64,000 nt of DNA from Iris pallida. Taxonomy: Eukaryota > Streptophyta > Magnoliopsida > Asparagales > Iridaceae. Every line of letters starts with the position of its first letter. The first letter of the stretch is position 1. The notes beneath the pieces are model-generated. The model had not been told where the DNA came from. It made no database searches and saw only the letters and a list, made by a program, of their open reading frames with translations. The DNA lies in the NCBI GenBank assembly GCA_029216955.1, contig JANAVB010002199.1:17742053-17806052 (forward strand), read 5' to 3'. This document shows positions 1 to 11,430 of the stretch, piece after piece. The position numbers and the translations under genes were made by a program.

Positions 1-2628
1 CAATAGTAAGGCGTCCCATACATTACATATTCGGAATGATCATGAAGCTAGTCGTTACAAAATGTGAGGACTAGCAAGAGTTCAGTCATACATGATCAAC
101 CCCCGGGGCTTGTCAATCATGTTACAGCCCGTAGGCAGACAGTAAGTAAGTACAATCGAGCTAACACTTGCTCGTCGGCTAAACGCCTCAAAAGAATAAT
201 TTACAATACTACAGTGGGAGAACAAAAGAAACCCACTCGATGCCCTGGTTACGCCTGGTGACCACCATCGGGCTGGAAGACAGGTAGATCCTTTGTTGCT
301 GCTCCGGTATCTGGCCATACAAAACCAGCTGGGTCAGACCCCAGAAAGAGAAAGTGCCACAAAGGAGGCTTCACTTAAGAACCAAAGCCAGCAAATTAGC
401 ACAATAATATAATTACATAATAAGAGACAGTAATTTAAGAAAAAGCATGATGGGTAATTATAAAAGACAATCTTGCATAGAATCACTAAAAGACAGGACA
501 TATGGAAAAGCATGTCAGGATGATATACAATGAGATAACCATGGGACTATTCAGATAGCTAGGTTACAACCCGTAAACCAAACAAGGACCGGGGTTGTAA
601 CCCTTCGTCTGAACGGAACTTGGTTTCTCTCACCATTTATCGGCAAGATAAATATAAGAAATCAGGTCAAGTAACAATCTGGAGTGACAATAATTCAATC
701 ATTCTGGTACAATCTTGCAATCAATCAATTCTAGACAATACTATACTGGACTAGACTCCATCCAATCAATCACGGCCAATCATTGCCTACGGCTTTCTAC
801 ATTAACTAACTAGGGTTATCACAATCCTAGTTACTAGCAAGATGCAATGAGATGCTCCAAGTAGTCATAGGCCCTACAGCTATCCAGGTATCCAGGCAAT
901 CATTATAGTGACAATCTAGAGAGTACAATGCATTATAGTGACAATAGAGTTCAATCATTTAAGTGACAATGGTGGGTGCCCCACATAACAGTGGGCTGGA
1001 AATGTGCCCTACTCGTCGGCAGGCTACAAGTTCAATCATTTGCGGCCGGGATAACGGGATCGTCTGTAACTGGGGAACATCTCTTCATGACTAGTGAACT
1101 ATACTAATTATTAACCTTAGTCCAATTTCGTAGGTACTCCTGACCGTGGTACTCAGGAGTCCCCTCCTAGACATGATGTAAGACATGACTGGATTATTTG
1201 TACAAGCACAATCGCCCACGGTGTCAGAATTAATTATACAGGTCATGTCATGTCAGGTAGCCGTCGCAACAGCTATTCGAGATAATGATGTCAGTTTTAT
1301 CATATCAAGTGTACTTGCCAGGAGTGCGCCACGACGGGCCACTATCAGGTCATGTCAGGTTATCATGTCAAGAGTGCACCACTACGGGTCACTATCGTGT
1401 CATGCTCAGGTTATCAATTCCAAACATATCAAGTAAATTCAAGATTATCAAGTTCATGACAAAAGGCGTAAGAATATAAAATGGACGTAAAATATCTAAT
1501 AAAATATCAATATACAGGGCTATAGAAGAGCCAAGCTTAAGAAAAATAAAACCAAACTGGCACGCTGACATAAGACCAAGTCAGCCAAAGGCCATACGCT
1601 CAGTGCAAAAGTCATACGCTCAGGTCAGGCTACGCTCAGTCATACGCCTCCAAAAGGCAGCGTCTGAGGTCCATACGACTCCTTGTCAAGCAAGCGAGCG
1701 TATGCGAGTCATACGCTCCCAAAAGGCAGCGCATGGGATCCATACGACTCCTTGTCAAGCAAGCGAGCGTATGCGAGTCATACGCTCCCAAAAGGCAGCG
1801 TATTTGGTCCATACGACTCCTTGTCAAGCAAGCGAGCGTATGCGAGTCATACGCTCCCAAAAGGTAGCGTATGGGGTCCATACGACTCCTTGTCAAGCAA
1901 GCGAGCGTATGCGAGTCATACGTTCCCAAAAAGCAACGTATGGGGACTGCACTGCGCTAAAGAGCGCGCGCAACTCAGTGGCACAAGCTAAGAAGCTCGT
2001 GCACTGCTCACTGTCTTCTCCAAATCAGCAGGAACTCTATGGTTGAACCCAAAGCTTCAAAAGTCCATAACTTGGTCAAAATAAGTCGAAATCCAACTTT
2101 GCAAAGTTCTATCTTGGGTGAAATTCAATCCTCTCCAACATAAGAACATCAAAACCCATAAAAATACAACTTAAATAGATCAAAACCATACAAAACCAAA
2201 AATAGAAGAAACTTAGATCTAGAACAATGGAAACTCCAAATCACAAAATGTCAAGTTCTAATGTTGATCACCATGGCCTATTCTAGCTAATGGATAAATA
2301 AAAAGTGGTTCTCAAGTGGTGGCAGGGTGCACTTGCCTAGACCTCTCTCTCTCCCTCTCTTGGTAGGTGAAGGGAGTGAATGAGGAAGAAGAAGATGAGT
2401 AATAAAGAGAGAGAAAGAAGAAGTGGCAATAAATATCAAAGGTGGTGGTAGGTAGGGGGTTGATCCATGGTTCATGATGAATCAAAATAATCCCAACCGA
2501 ACCAAGCCAACCCGGGCCAAGAATAAACCAAGCCAAGCCAAGAAGAAACTAAACAAAGAATCATGCAATACAAAAAGAAATACGTACACGTATTCCAGAA
2601 ATACATAATACGAACCACATGCATTACA
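1..2628 (-). repeat. RT1 3' LTR (left end outside window)
   Basis: It aligns along its length with 4790-7422. The right boundary is set by the terminal TGTAATGC (minus strand) directly after the polypurine tract. It contains a 69-bp tandem array (1641-1950) and a CT-rich stretch near 2330-2410. Short open frames inside are by-products of the 69-bp periodicity. Confidence 0.88.
1641..1950. repeat. 69-bp tandem repeat in RT1 3' LTR
   Basis: Four full units start at 1641, 1710, 1779 and 1848, with a fifth partial one at 1917. Each junction contains a perfect inverted repeat GAGCGTATG-N5-CATACGCTC (9-bp stem, 5-nt loop). As 69 is a multiple of three, several frames stay open over the whole array; these are not genes. 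Confidence 0.92.
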
Positions 2629-2645
2629 ACTCTACCCACCTTAAA
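2629..2645 (-). other. RT1 polypurine tract
   Basis: On the minus strand the sequence AAGGTGGGTAG lies just before the 3' LTR start, preceded by the ACGGAATTC-like stretch usual upstream of gypsy polypurine tracts. RT2 (12390-12402) and RT3 (60041-60053) have the same core. Confidence 0.7.
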
Positions 2646-3113
2646 AGAATTCCGTCCTCAGAATTTAATCAAGAGGCTAGAGATGTAAGGGAAAGCTATT
2701 CTATCATAGGCAATCTACCACTACCAATCAATCATACAATCATTCATGCAAGCAAGGATTCGAAGCGTAAGGCATAAGGAAGATATTACACCTTACGAGT
2801 CAAACCAGCCGGGATGACCTAATCAGATATCATCCTCATGCTCCCAAGTTTGACTCTCCCAAAGAGGGATGACTCTAAGCAACACGGACTGAACTGATAG
2901 TCTTGCGCTCGAGTCTCTCTCTTTAGTCAAACATGGACACGGGCCTATCCTCATACGAAAAGGTTGGTACCAATAACCAGTTTCGAATGACCTAGGATAT
3001 GGCTTGGGTCCGAAATGTACCGTTGTAATTAGGATACATGAAATACGTCATGCATCCCGCATAATGACGATAGAAAAGCAAGATGAGAGGACACATATAC
3101 CTCTCGGTCGATT
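2646..3113 (-). other. RT1 non-coding interior between gag and 3' LTR
   Basis: These 470 bases contain no pol remnant that I can see. In an autonomous relative several kilobases of pol would lie here. Confidence 0.6.
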
Positions 3114-4334
3114 CTAAACCTGAGCCTGGGCCAGGGCAAACTGCCGCGGGTTCTGTTGCTGGAAAGTCTGGGCCTGAGTCGGCAATGGCCTCGAGAACGG
3201 GAACTGCTGTTGCTGGTGAACTGGAGTTGGTACTGGTGCTGGTGCTGGTGCTGGTCCCCTAACCGAGGGACTAGATACTGTCGATGCTGAATCAACTCTG
3301 AAAAGGCAGGACCCTACCCTATGGTCCGATGCTCCACACAATAAACACAATCCCAACGCCTTGCGACACTCCGCTACCACATGTCCAGGCTTCCCACAAT
3401 AAGAACAGCCTACGGCGGAAGACTGTGCTTGCTTCTGTTTCTGCTGAGGGTACGTCGGGGTCGAGTACTGGACCGACGTAACTGAGGTTGCTTGTCTCGG
3501 AGTTCCAATAGTCAAAGCCCTAGCTGCCGGAGCTGGTGCTGAAGATTGATTCATCTGACTATGGGACCGCTTCCGACCTCCAGTCCTGTCCACTGTTCTC
3601 TGGGAGGTATACTCGTGCCTCCTTGCTGCTCGCAACACCGCATCATAGGTCTGATGCTCGAACTGTTCTACTGCCAATATAATCTCTAGGTGAAGTCCCT
3701 GCTGGAACCTCTGCGCTCTGTCAAACTTGGTTGCCACCAAGGTGGGAGCAAACCGACTGAGTCTGGAAAACTTGGTCGCATAACCGTCGACCGTCCTCCC
3801 CATCTGCTTAAGATTACTAAACCTGGTCTGCAAGTCATATCGAGCCACTGCATCATAATACTTGATCTGGAACTTCTCGCTGAACACTGCCCAGGAGACA
3901 GGTGTTGCCAATCCCACTACTTGTGCGGCCCACCAACTGCGGGCTAGATCCAATAACTGTAGGCGCACCACAGCCACCTTCTCGTCTTCTGGAGTCTTCG
4001 CGGTTTCAAGAATCACCTCTATATCCTGTAGCCAAGCATCGGCAGCAATGACATCCTCGCTGCCATCGAAGAAGGGAGGGTTTAGGCGCTTGAAACTGTT
4101 GATCGTACTGTTCCCTCGAGGACCACTTCTATTCAGAGCATCTTCCACTGCCTGGTGCAAGGCATCGCCTCTACGATCTTGGGAAGCTAACAATGATCTG
4201 ATGAGGCCCACCAAAGTGCCATCATCAGGATCTGCAGGCTGGACTGGCTGAACTGGCGGCTCTCCTCCAGTAGGTACGACTCGGAAGGCTGCTCCTGAGT
4301 GCTGGAACTGATCTTCTGGTTGCTGCTGGTCCAC
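3114..4334 (-). CDS. Gag polyprotein of RT1 (406 aa, two zinc knuckles)
   Basis: This intact 406-residue frame is a Ty3/gypsy Gag, the structural protein that assembles the cytoplasmic particle and binds element RNA. The retrotransposon-gag core spans about residues 85-245 (FFDGSED, WLQDIE, ARSWW, YATKFSRLSRF, then the FQQGL stretch). A basic, Gln/Ala/Pro-rich linker follows, then two CX2CX4HX4C zinc knuckles at residues 310-323 and 330-343, and a Pro/Gln-rich tail. The start is the first ATG after the 5' LTR in this frame, about 240 bp inside it. The stop (complement of 3114-3116) ends the coding capacity; no protease or pol follows. With no frameshift or nonsense codon it could still make protein. 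A nearly identical stretch lies at 7423-7738. Confidence 0.88.
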   Translation of the reverse strand: MDQQQPEDQFQHSGAAFRVVPTGGEPPVQPVQPADPDDGTLVGLIRSLLASQDRRGDALHQAVEDALNRSGPRGNSTINSFKRLNPPFFDGSEDVIAADAWLQDIEVILETAKTPEDEKVAVVRLQLLDLARSWWAAQVVGLATPVSWAVFSEKFQIKYYDAVARYDLQTRFSNLKQMGRTVDGYATKFSRLSRFAPTLVATKFDRAQRFQQGLHLEIILAVEQFEHQTYDAVLRAARRHEYTSQRTVDRTGGRKRSHSQMNQSSAPAPAARALTIGTPRQATSVTSVQYSTPTYPQQKQKQAQSSAVGCSYCGKPGHVVAECRKALGLCLLCGASDHRVGSCLFRVDSASTVSSPSVRGPAPAPAPVPTPVHQQQQFPFSRPLPTQAQTFQQQNPRQFALAQAQV

Positions 4335-4548
4335 GGGAGGTGATCCGCCTTGCTGATCAGCAGGTCCAGGTTCAATGCTGCTGAAGAAGACGATATGGGA
4401 ACAATAAGGAAGGACCAGGACAGATCAACGATTACAAGCATGTGATCAGGACAAGAATTTCAAGAATCAAGAGGATACGAGCAGAGATCAATGGCGAGTA
4501 CCGATTGAGACATCTATTCGGTAAACCCTCACACATCTTGATTAACAA

Positions 4549-4566
4549 GACCTGCATGGGCCACCA
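4549..4566 (-). other. RT1 putative primer-binding site
   Basis: On the minus strand the sequence TGGTGGCCCATGCAGGTC starts 9 nt after the 5' LTR. The same 18 nt at the same spacing occur in RT2 (18307-18324) and RT3 (58293-58310). It begins with the TGG expected to pair with tRNA CCA but is not the common initiator-Met site TGGTATCAGAGC. The cognate tRNA is not assigned. Confidence 0.65.
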
Positions 4567-6428
4567 CTTAAACCATGTCACGCCCCAGAACCAGAATACT
4601 GGATAGTGGGGGCAGACATAGCCAGCTACGTATAACGGAATGGAATCCACACCGCTATACGGTCACGGCTGTCTAGATATGTGAGAGTTTCACTACAATC
4701 CATCAGTCTCTTAAGGTCATAAAATAGCCTATTGTCTCAATCTCAGCCAACTAATAATAGTTACAAGATGTCAGACCACCAAATACACAAAAGTAAGGCG
4801 TCCCATACATTACATATTCGGAACGATCATGAAGCTAGTCGTTACAAAATGTGAGGACTAGCAAGAGTTCAGTCATACATGATCAACCCCGGGGGCTTGT
4901 CAATCATGTTACAGCCCGTAGGCAGACAGTAAGTAAGTACAATCAAGCTAACACTTGCTCGTCGGCTAAACGCCTCAAAAGAATAATTTACAATATTACA
5001 GTGGAAGAACAAAAGAAACCCACTCGATGCCCTGGTTACGCCTGGTGACCACCATCGGGCTGGAAGACAGGTAGATCCTTTGCTGCTGCTCCGGTATCTG
5101 GCCATACAAAACCAGCTGGGTCAGACCCCAGAAAGAGCAAGTGCCACAAAGGAGGCTTCACTTAAGAACCAAAGCCAGCAAATTAGCACAATAATATAAT
5201 TACATAATAAGAGACAGTAATTTAAGAAAAAACATGATGGGTAATTATAAAAGATAATCTTGCATAGAATCACTAAAAGACAGGACATATGGAAAAGTAT
5301 GTCAGGATGATATACGATGAGATAACCATGGGACTATTCAGATAGCTAGGTTACAACCCGTAAACCAAACAAGGACCGGGGTTGTAACCCTTCGTCTGAA
5401 CGGAACTTGGTTTCTCTCACCATTTATCGGCAAGATAAATATAAGAAATCAGGTCAAGTAACAATCTGGAGTGACAATAATTCAATCATTCTGGTACAAT
5501 CTTGCAATCAATCAATTCTAGACAATACTATACTGGACTAGACTCCATCCAATCAATCACGGCCAATCATTGCCTACGGCTTTCTACATTAACTAACTAG
5601 GGTTATCACAATCCTAGTTACTAGCAAGATGCAATGAGATGCTCCAAGTAGTCACAGGCCCTGCAGCTATCCAGGTTATCCAGGCAATCATTATAGTGAC
5701 AATCTGGAGAGTACAATACATTATAGTGACAATAGAGTTCAATTATTTAAGTGACAATGGTGGATGCCCCACATAACAGTGGGCTGGAAATGTGCCCTAC
5801 TCGTCGGCAGGCTACAAGTCCAATCATTTGCGGCCGGAATAACGGGATCGCCTGTAACTGGGGAACATCTCTTCATGACTAGTGAACTATACTAATTATT
5901 AACCTTAGTCCAATTTCGTAGGTACTCCTGACCGTGGTACTCAGGAGTCCCCTCCTAGACATGATGCAAGACATGACTGGATTATTTGTACAAGCACAAT
6001 CGCCCACGGTGTCAGGATTAATTATACAGGTCATGTCATGTCAGGTAGCCGTCGCAACAGCTATTCGAGATAATGATGTCAGTTTTATCATATCAAGTGT
6101 ACTTGCCAGGAGTGCGCCACGACGGGCCACTATCAGGTCATGTCAGGTTATCATGTCAAGAGAGCACCACTACGGGTCACTATCGTGTCATGCGTAGGTT
6201 ATCAATTCTAAACATATCAAGTAAATTCATGATTATCAAGTTCATGACAAAAGGCGTAAGGATATAAAATGGACGTAAAATATCTAATAAAATATCAATA
6301 TACAGGGCTATAGAAGAGCCAAGCTTAAGGAAAATAAAACCAAACTGGCACGCTGACATAAGACCAAGTCAGCCAAAGGCCATACGCTCAGTACAAAAGT
6401 CATACGCTCAGGTCAGGCTACGCTCAGT

Positions 6429-6740
6429 CATACGCCTCCAAAAGACAGCGTATGAGGTCCATACGACTCCTTATCAAGCAAGCGAGCGTATGCGAGTCAT
6501 ACGCTCCCAAAAGGCAGCGTATGGGGTCCATACGACTCCTTGTCAAGCAAGCGAGCGTATGCGAGTCATACGCTTCCAAAAGGTAGCGTATGGGGTCCAT
6601 ACGACTCCTTGTCAAGCAAGCGAGCGTATGCAAGTCATATGCTTCCAAAAGGCAGCGTATGGGGTCCATACGACTCCTTGTCAAGCAAGCGAGCGTATGC
6701 GAGTCATACGCTCCCAAAAGACAGCGTATGGGGACTGCGC
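6429..6740. repeat. 69-bp tandem repeat in RT1 5' LTR
   Basis: Units start at 6429, 6498, 6567 and 6636, with a partial one at 6705. The same GAGCGTATG/CATACGCTC hairpin is present, with two substitutions in the unit around 6626-6650. It is the counterpart of 1641-1950. Confidence 0.92.
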
Positions 6741-7220
6741 TGTGCTAAAGAGCGCGCACAACTCAGTGGCACAAGCTAAAAAGCTCGTGCACTGCTCACT
6801 GTCTTCTCCAAATCAGCAGAAACTTCATGGTTGAACCCAAAGCTTCAAAAGTCCATAACTTGGTCAAAATAAGTCCAAATCCAACTTTGTAAAGTTCTAT
6901 CTTGGGTGAAATTCAATCCTCTCCAACATAAGAACATCAAAACCCATAAAAATACAACTTAAATAGATCAAAACCATGCAAAACCGAAAATAGAAGAAAC
7001 TTAGATCTAGAACAATGGAAACTCCAAATCACAAAATGTCAAGTTCTAATGTTGATCACCATGGCCTATTCTAGCTAATGGACAAATAAAAAGTGGTTCT
7101 CAAGTGGTGGCAAGGTGCACTTGCCTAGACCTCTCTCTCTCTCCCTCTCTTGGTAGGTGAAGGGAGTGAATGAGGAAGAAGAAGAAGATGAGTAATGAAG
7201 AGAGAGAAAGAAGAAGTGGC

Positions 7221-7230
7221 AATAAATATC
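7221..7230 (-). promoter_or_regulatory. Candidate TATA box of RT1 5' LTR
   Basis: On the minus strand GATATTTATT is followed after about 25 bp by a CT-rich leader, the usual order in a plant LTR promoter. The 3' LTR has the same at 2429-2438. This rests on sequence resemblance only. Confidence 0.35.
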
Positions 7231-7422
7231 AAAGGTGGTGGTAGGTAGGGGGTTGATCCATGGTTCATGATGAACCAAAATAATCCCAACCGAACCAAGC
7301 CAACCCGGGCCAAGAATAAACCAAGCCAAGCCAAGAAGAAAACTAAACAAGAAATCATGCAATACAAGAAGGAATACGTACACGTATTCCAGAAATACGT
7401 AATACGAACCACAGGCATTACA

Positions 7423-7738
7423 GCCTGTACCGCCCACCAGCTGCGGGCAAGATCCAATAACTGTAGGCGCACCACGGCCACCTTCTCGTTCTCTGGAGTC
7501 CTGGCTGCTTCTAGAATCACCTCTGTGTCCTGAAGCCAAGCATCTGCGGCAATAGCATCTTCACTGCCGTCAAAGAAGGGAGGGTTCAAGCGCTTGAAGC
7601 TGTTGGCCGCGCTGTTACCCTGATGACCTGATCCTCTGGTCAGAGCATCCTATACTGCCTGGTGCAATGCGTCACCTCGGCGATCTTGAGAAGCTAACAA
7701 TGATCTGATGAGATCCACCAAAGTGCCATCATTAGGCT
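7423..7738 (-). pseudogene. Gag fragment of an RT1-related element (target of RT1)
   Basis: The minus strand encodes a stretch nearly identical to residues 37-138 of the RT1 Gag: DDGTLV-like start, LLASQDRRGDALHQAV, NPPFFDGSED, and an end at ARSWWAVQA. It is truncated on both sides. At 7422 it is cut by the RT1 LTR, and left of the DGTLV motif (about 7738) similarity stops in unrelated sequence. A stop (TAT ACT GCC region near 7650) also separates two parts of the frame. RT1 therefore inserted inside gag of a sister copy. The rest of the target would lie left of the window. Confidence 0.75.
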
Positions 7739-8224
7739 CTTGATGACAGATATTAGGCATGATACACGATTTCATGTTGCATTGCATACTAGATGATCGT
7801 ATTTGACCTGTAATATTTACTTGTTTGTTTGTATTCCCAACTAACATGTGTATATGATTGACTGGACTTATTGCATGTTAGAGTCAACTAAAGTGTCGTA
7901 GATTCGACTCGGACTGTATCATTGTATGGGAAGGGTAGTTACCATGCATAGGAGATGATTTTTTATGATAGTTAGCGACTCGAATAAGCTCCGATGCCCA
8001 TATACCCCTTATTCGAGGAGTCCTTGCGCATGAATGTTGTCCTCAGTTGTATTTCATGTAGATTAGTTTAGATCGATTATTAGTAGTTGTACCTCGTTCA
8101 TATGTTTATTCCTTTACATGATATTTATTGTACTTCATTGTGGCATGCATATTATGTATCTTGTTAAATTCTCTTCGAAATCCTAGTTTTCCTCTACATT
8201 ACTGTTGAGCTTATATCACGAGAA
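7739..8224. other. Unassigned DNA between gag fragment and RT2
   Basis: There is no convincing open frame, RNA gene or terminal repeat. It is part of the target into which RT2 inserted and continues after RT2 at 22458. Confidence 0.5.
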
Positions 8225-8229
8225 CTGTT
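8225..8229. repeat. RT2 target site duplication, left copy (CTGTT)
   Basis: It is identical to 22453-22457 and directly abuts the terminal TGTCATGACC. Confidence 0.9.
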
Positions 8230-9334
8230 TGTCATGACCCGCACCCGGATATACGGATACGAATACGTGGGCCACGTCCAGCCTACGCCGTAGTATCGAC
8301 AGAAAAACGCTGTCTAGTACCCAATAAATATACACTATATCTAGAAGGTCTACAACTATAAATATACTCTAGTCACATCACAACAGCTAAGGATGATAAG
8401 ACAAGAAAGATAAATAAAGCACAAGAACAACTAGAAACTACTAGAAGGAATCATAAGACAGGAAATAAAGAAAGAAAAATAAGACAACTAAGGATAACTA
8501 CCAGGCAACTCACATAGAAGAATAGTGAGATCCACCTCAGCTAGCTACATCATGAAGTCCAATAATGGCACAACTATTCCTAAAATATTGTCAACATATC
8601 CAGTCAGGATAGAACGAGTACATAAATCTCATAACATATCTCAAGATAGGATAAAAGCCATAAGACTGTAAATAGAGCATATACAATAAAATTATGGAGT
8701 GTACATATGTGTAACATGGCATGGTAAGCTGTAGAGCTAGAGCTAGAACAAGAAAGTAGAACTGATCATGGTATGTACACAAATCAGGGTAAGCCATCTA
8801 TCCAATTTGTGTGAGTAGTAGTTTCAACTTGTGATCGGCTTGGGCACCTGTAAATAACTGGCTTGGCTAGTCATAAGTGCGGTATATGACTAACACTGTT
8901 CGGGAATGCGGGATGGATTTGATCACAGGCATACGCTACTACTCCCCCACCCCCAACTGGTAGAATGGATCCAAACAGGACACGTCACTGCACGGGATTC
9001 TATGAAAAGGGAGCAAATCTTCTCTAGAATCGGTGACCATACATTACACAAGAGCTATAAAGAAGCTTGCACAATACATCCCAAGCTAACAAGGAGTAAC
9101 ATCTCTTGTCAAGATCCAGGAATACCAATCCGTGAGAACCATGTATCAGGAATAAGTATATCTACACTAAGTACATGAATCATAACAGTTATCGTAAATT
9201 GGGAAAAAGTTATCAGAGAATGTACTCGCCTGTGATGTGATTGATAAGTCGACTGAGTCCAAGAACAGTGCCTCGAGGACCTATAGATGGAATACTGTAT
9301 CAATATATGGGTTTGAAAGTAAAATCAAGTCATA

Positions 9335-9531
9335 CTAAGTCAAATTAGGTCAAGACAAGTCAAGGGTTGACTTACAGTTGACTTTGGTCAACTGGTCAAC
9401 TCTGGTCAACCAAGGTCAAAACTAGTCTAACCTAGGTCAAATGTTGACTCTACTTCGCCGTTCAGTCAAAGTAGTCAACCATGATCAACAGGGTCAAAGC
9501 TAGTCTCTATAAACATCTACAGGGTCAACAC
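9335..9531. promoter_or_regulatory. W-box-like TTGAC array in RT2 3' LTR
   Basis: At least a dozen TTGACC/TTGACT cores, in both orientations, fall within about 200 bp, many as GGTCAAC or GTTGAC. TTGAC(C/T) is the core bound by plant WRKY factors. Function here is inference. Confidence 0.5.
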
Positions 9532-10689
9532 ATTCAATTTCAGTGGTTGTGAAATCACTGGAATCGATGGATCTCAATTCCGATACAAGGATCTAAAATA
9601 CGAATAAACAGAGAAGGATTATAATAATAGGGTAAAAACCTACAATTGTTGTCGGATGGTGAAACAACCATCACCAACGTGTCTAGAATGGTCAAATCAG
9701 CTAGGATAGTCTATCCATAAGTCCAATTTGGACACAGGGACAAAAAGGTAATTTTGGGTCAAAACGGTGTCTGTGTCGGACCTGCTTTGCACCAAAAAAC
9801 GTGCAAGAATTCTAGTCCACTAAATCTAACAAATTATATATCCACGAATCCAGAATGACGATACGAACTCAACGGTATGTCCAGAATTGAATTCCGTTGA
9901 CCCGATCTCAGATTGGTCCGTTGACCCGGATACTAGAATCCGATTTGCACGAAAAAGCGTGTCGGAGCCAATGTCCTTAAAACTCAACAAATTATATGTC
10001 AATGAGTCCAGAATGACGATACGAACCCAACGGTATATCCAGAATTGGATTCCGATGAGCCGACGTCAAAAATTCTTGTTGACCCGGGCTGTGGGGTCCA
10101 CTTTGTACCGAAATGCGTGTCAGGACCCACATCCTCCCAATATAACAAACTTTATATGAAAACGTGCCAAAACGATACCACGAGTCTACTGGTGGCGTCA
10201 GAAATTGAATCTGGATTCCCGCGTTCAAAAATAGAATTTTGCAAGTTGGAAATTATGAATTCGGACGGCCAACTTTGGCGTCGAATTCAACCAATCAAAC
10301 AAGCTCACAATGAAACAAAACTGGAGGGGTAGGAAGAGGGTTATACCAGCTTCACACAAGAACTGGAAGCGCGCCAACCGGAGCTGCGACGACGGAGTTA
10401 CGAGCCGACGAAGTTGGCTCCACAAAACTGTCCAAAAATAACGCAATTTAAAGGGTCAACTTGGTGGCCGATTTTCACATACCAAACGACGGAATTAACA
10501 GGTGAAATTTGAGGGGAGTGAAGATGGATATACCGAGATTGTGACGGAGCAAAGAGTTTGCCGATCCAATAGTCGGATTGACCAGAAAACATGCGCGAAG
10601 TCGCTGTCCTGAAACACGAATTCTGAAATTCGTCCGCGCGCACGTCGACGGAATTCCGTGCAAAACGCACGAATCGCCTATTGGCTCAT

Positions 10690-11351
10690 CGGGGAAGAAG
10701 GCAATGGACACAGGGCCTGCCCCGGGGTTCGCCGGAGGGAGTGCGGCCGTCCACGCGGCGCACGGCGGCGTACGATGGCCCGCACGCGCGCGCGGTTGCT
10801 GCCTTTGCGCACTGCTGTGGTGCTGCTTGCAGCCACTGCTGCTGCAGGGTGCGGGGCCGGCCTGGCCAGGCACGGCTACGGCGGCAGGGCTACGTCGACG
10901 GCGGGGGTGGCCGCGGCAGCGGTCGGCCATACAGCGACGAAGGGAGGAGAAGCGAGGAGGCTCGGGTGGAGGTGGTTGAAGTGGTGGTTCGGGATGGTGG
11001 AGCTCGTGGTGGTGATGGTGTTTATGGAGGTGGTGGTGGCTGTGCTCATGGTGGTGAGGGTGGTGGAGCTCGTGGTGGAGATGGTGATGGTGGTTGATGA
11101 TGGATAAGTGAAGGAGGAAGAGCTTGAAGGGGTAGTGGTGGCTGTGTAGTGATGGTGGTGGTGTTGTTAAATAACAAGGAAGAAGAAGAACATGAAGAAG
11201 AAGATGAATAAGAAGAGTGAAGAAAAGAAAAAGAATGGGAGAGGGGGTTGCTCTCATACAACAAGTGGAGGGGGTTGCTTGTAAGGTGATGGGGTGATGG
11301 TGAGAGGAAGAGAGAGATTATTTATTATATGTGTGTGTGTATATAATATAT

Positions 11352-11388
<37 letters not shown>

Positions 11389-11430
11389 TTTAGAGAGAGA
11401 AAAAGAAAGATATTTAGAGAGAGAGAGAAA
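10690..11430. repeat. GC-rich, GGTGGT and GA low-complexity block in RT2 3' LTR
   Basis: A GC-rich stretch to about 10960 is followed by (GGTGGT)-like sequence and then (GA)n at 11352-11430. The second LTR has the counterpart at 20800-21505. Confidence 0.75.

Larger units (their letters stand above)
1..7422 (-). mobile_element. RT1: Ty3/gypsy LTR-gag-LTR element, non-autonomous
   Basis: Two direct repeats (1-2628 and 4576-7422) flank a 1.95 kb interior holding one gag gene on the minus strand. Reading the minus strand, the 5' LTR is on the right, followed by a putative primer-binding site (4549-4566), gag (4334-3114), a polypurine tract (2629-2645) and the 3' LTR. The left 214 bp or so of the 3' LTR lie outside the window. 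There is no room or signal for protease, reverse transcriptase, RNase H or integrase, so the element must be mobilised in trans. The first 340 aligned LTR bases differ at about 2% by eye, suggesting fairly recent insertion. This layout matches the TR-GAG class described in plants. Confidence 0.85.
4576..7422 (-). repeat. RT1 5' LTR (2847 bp)
   Basis: Its plus-strand ends are TGTCACGCCCC at 4576 and GCATTACA at 7422, giving TG...CA termini on the minus strand. It aligns with 1-2628 over its length and carries the same 69-bp array (6429-6740). At 7423 the sequence changes abruptly to gag of another element; the flanking GCCTG (7423-7427) is one expected half of the target duplication. Confidence 0.88.

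Noticed and set aside
1641..1950. Regular repeats resembling a CRISPR array
   Set aside because: The units are directly adjacent with no unique spacers, and the context is a plant LTR.
1603..2046. 147-codon frame with a 23-residue repeat, and its antisense and shifted partners
   Set aside because: It results from a 69-bp tandem repeat, which keeps several frames open; no protein family is resembled.
10475..11257. 260-codon minus-strand frame rich in His, Pro and Leu (and the 339-codon partner at 20494-21513)
   Set aside because: It runs through GGTGGT and GA low-complexity DNA inside an LTR, other frames are open too, and the two copies differ by frame-changing indels.
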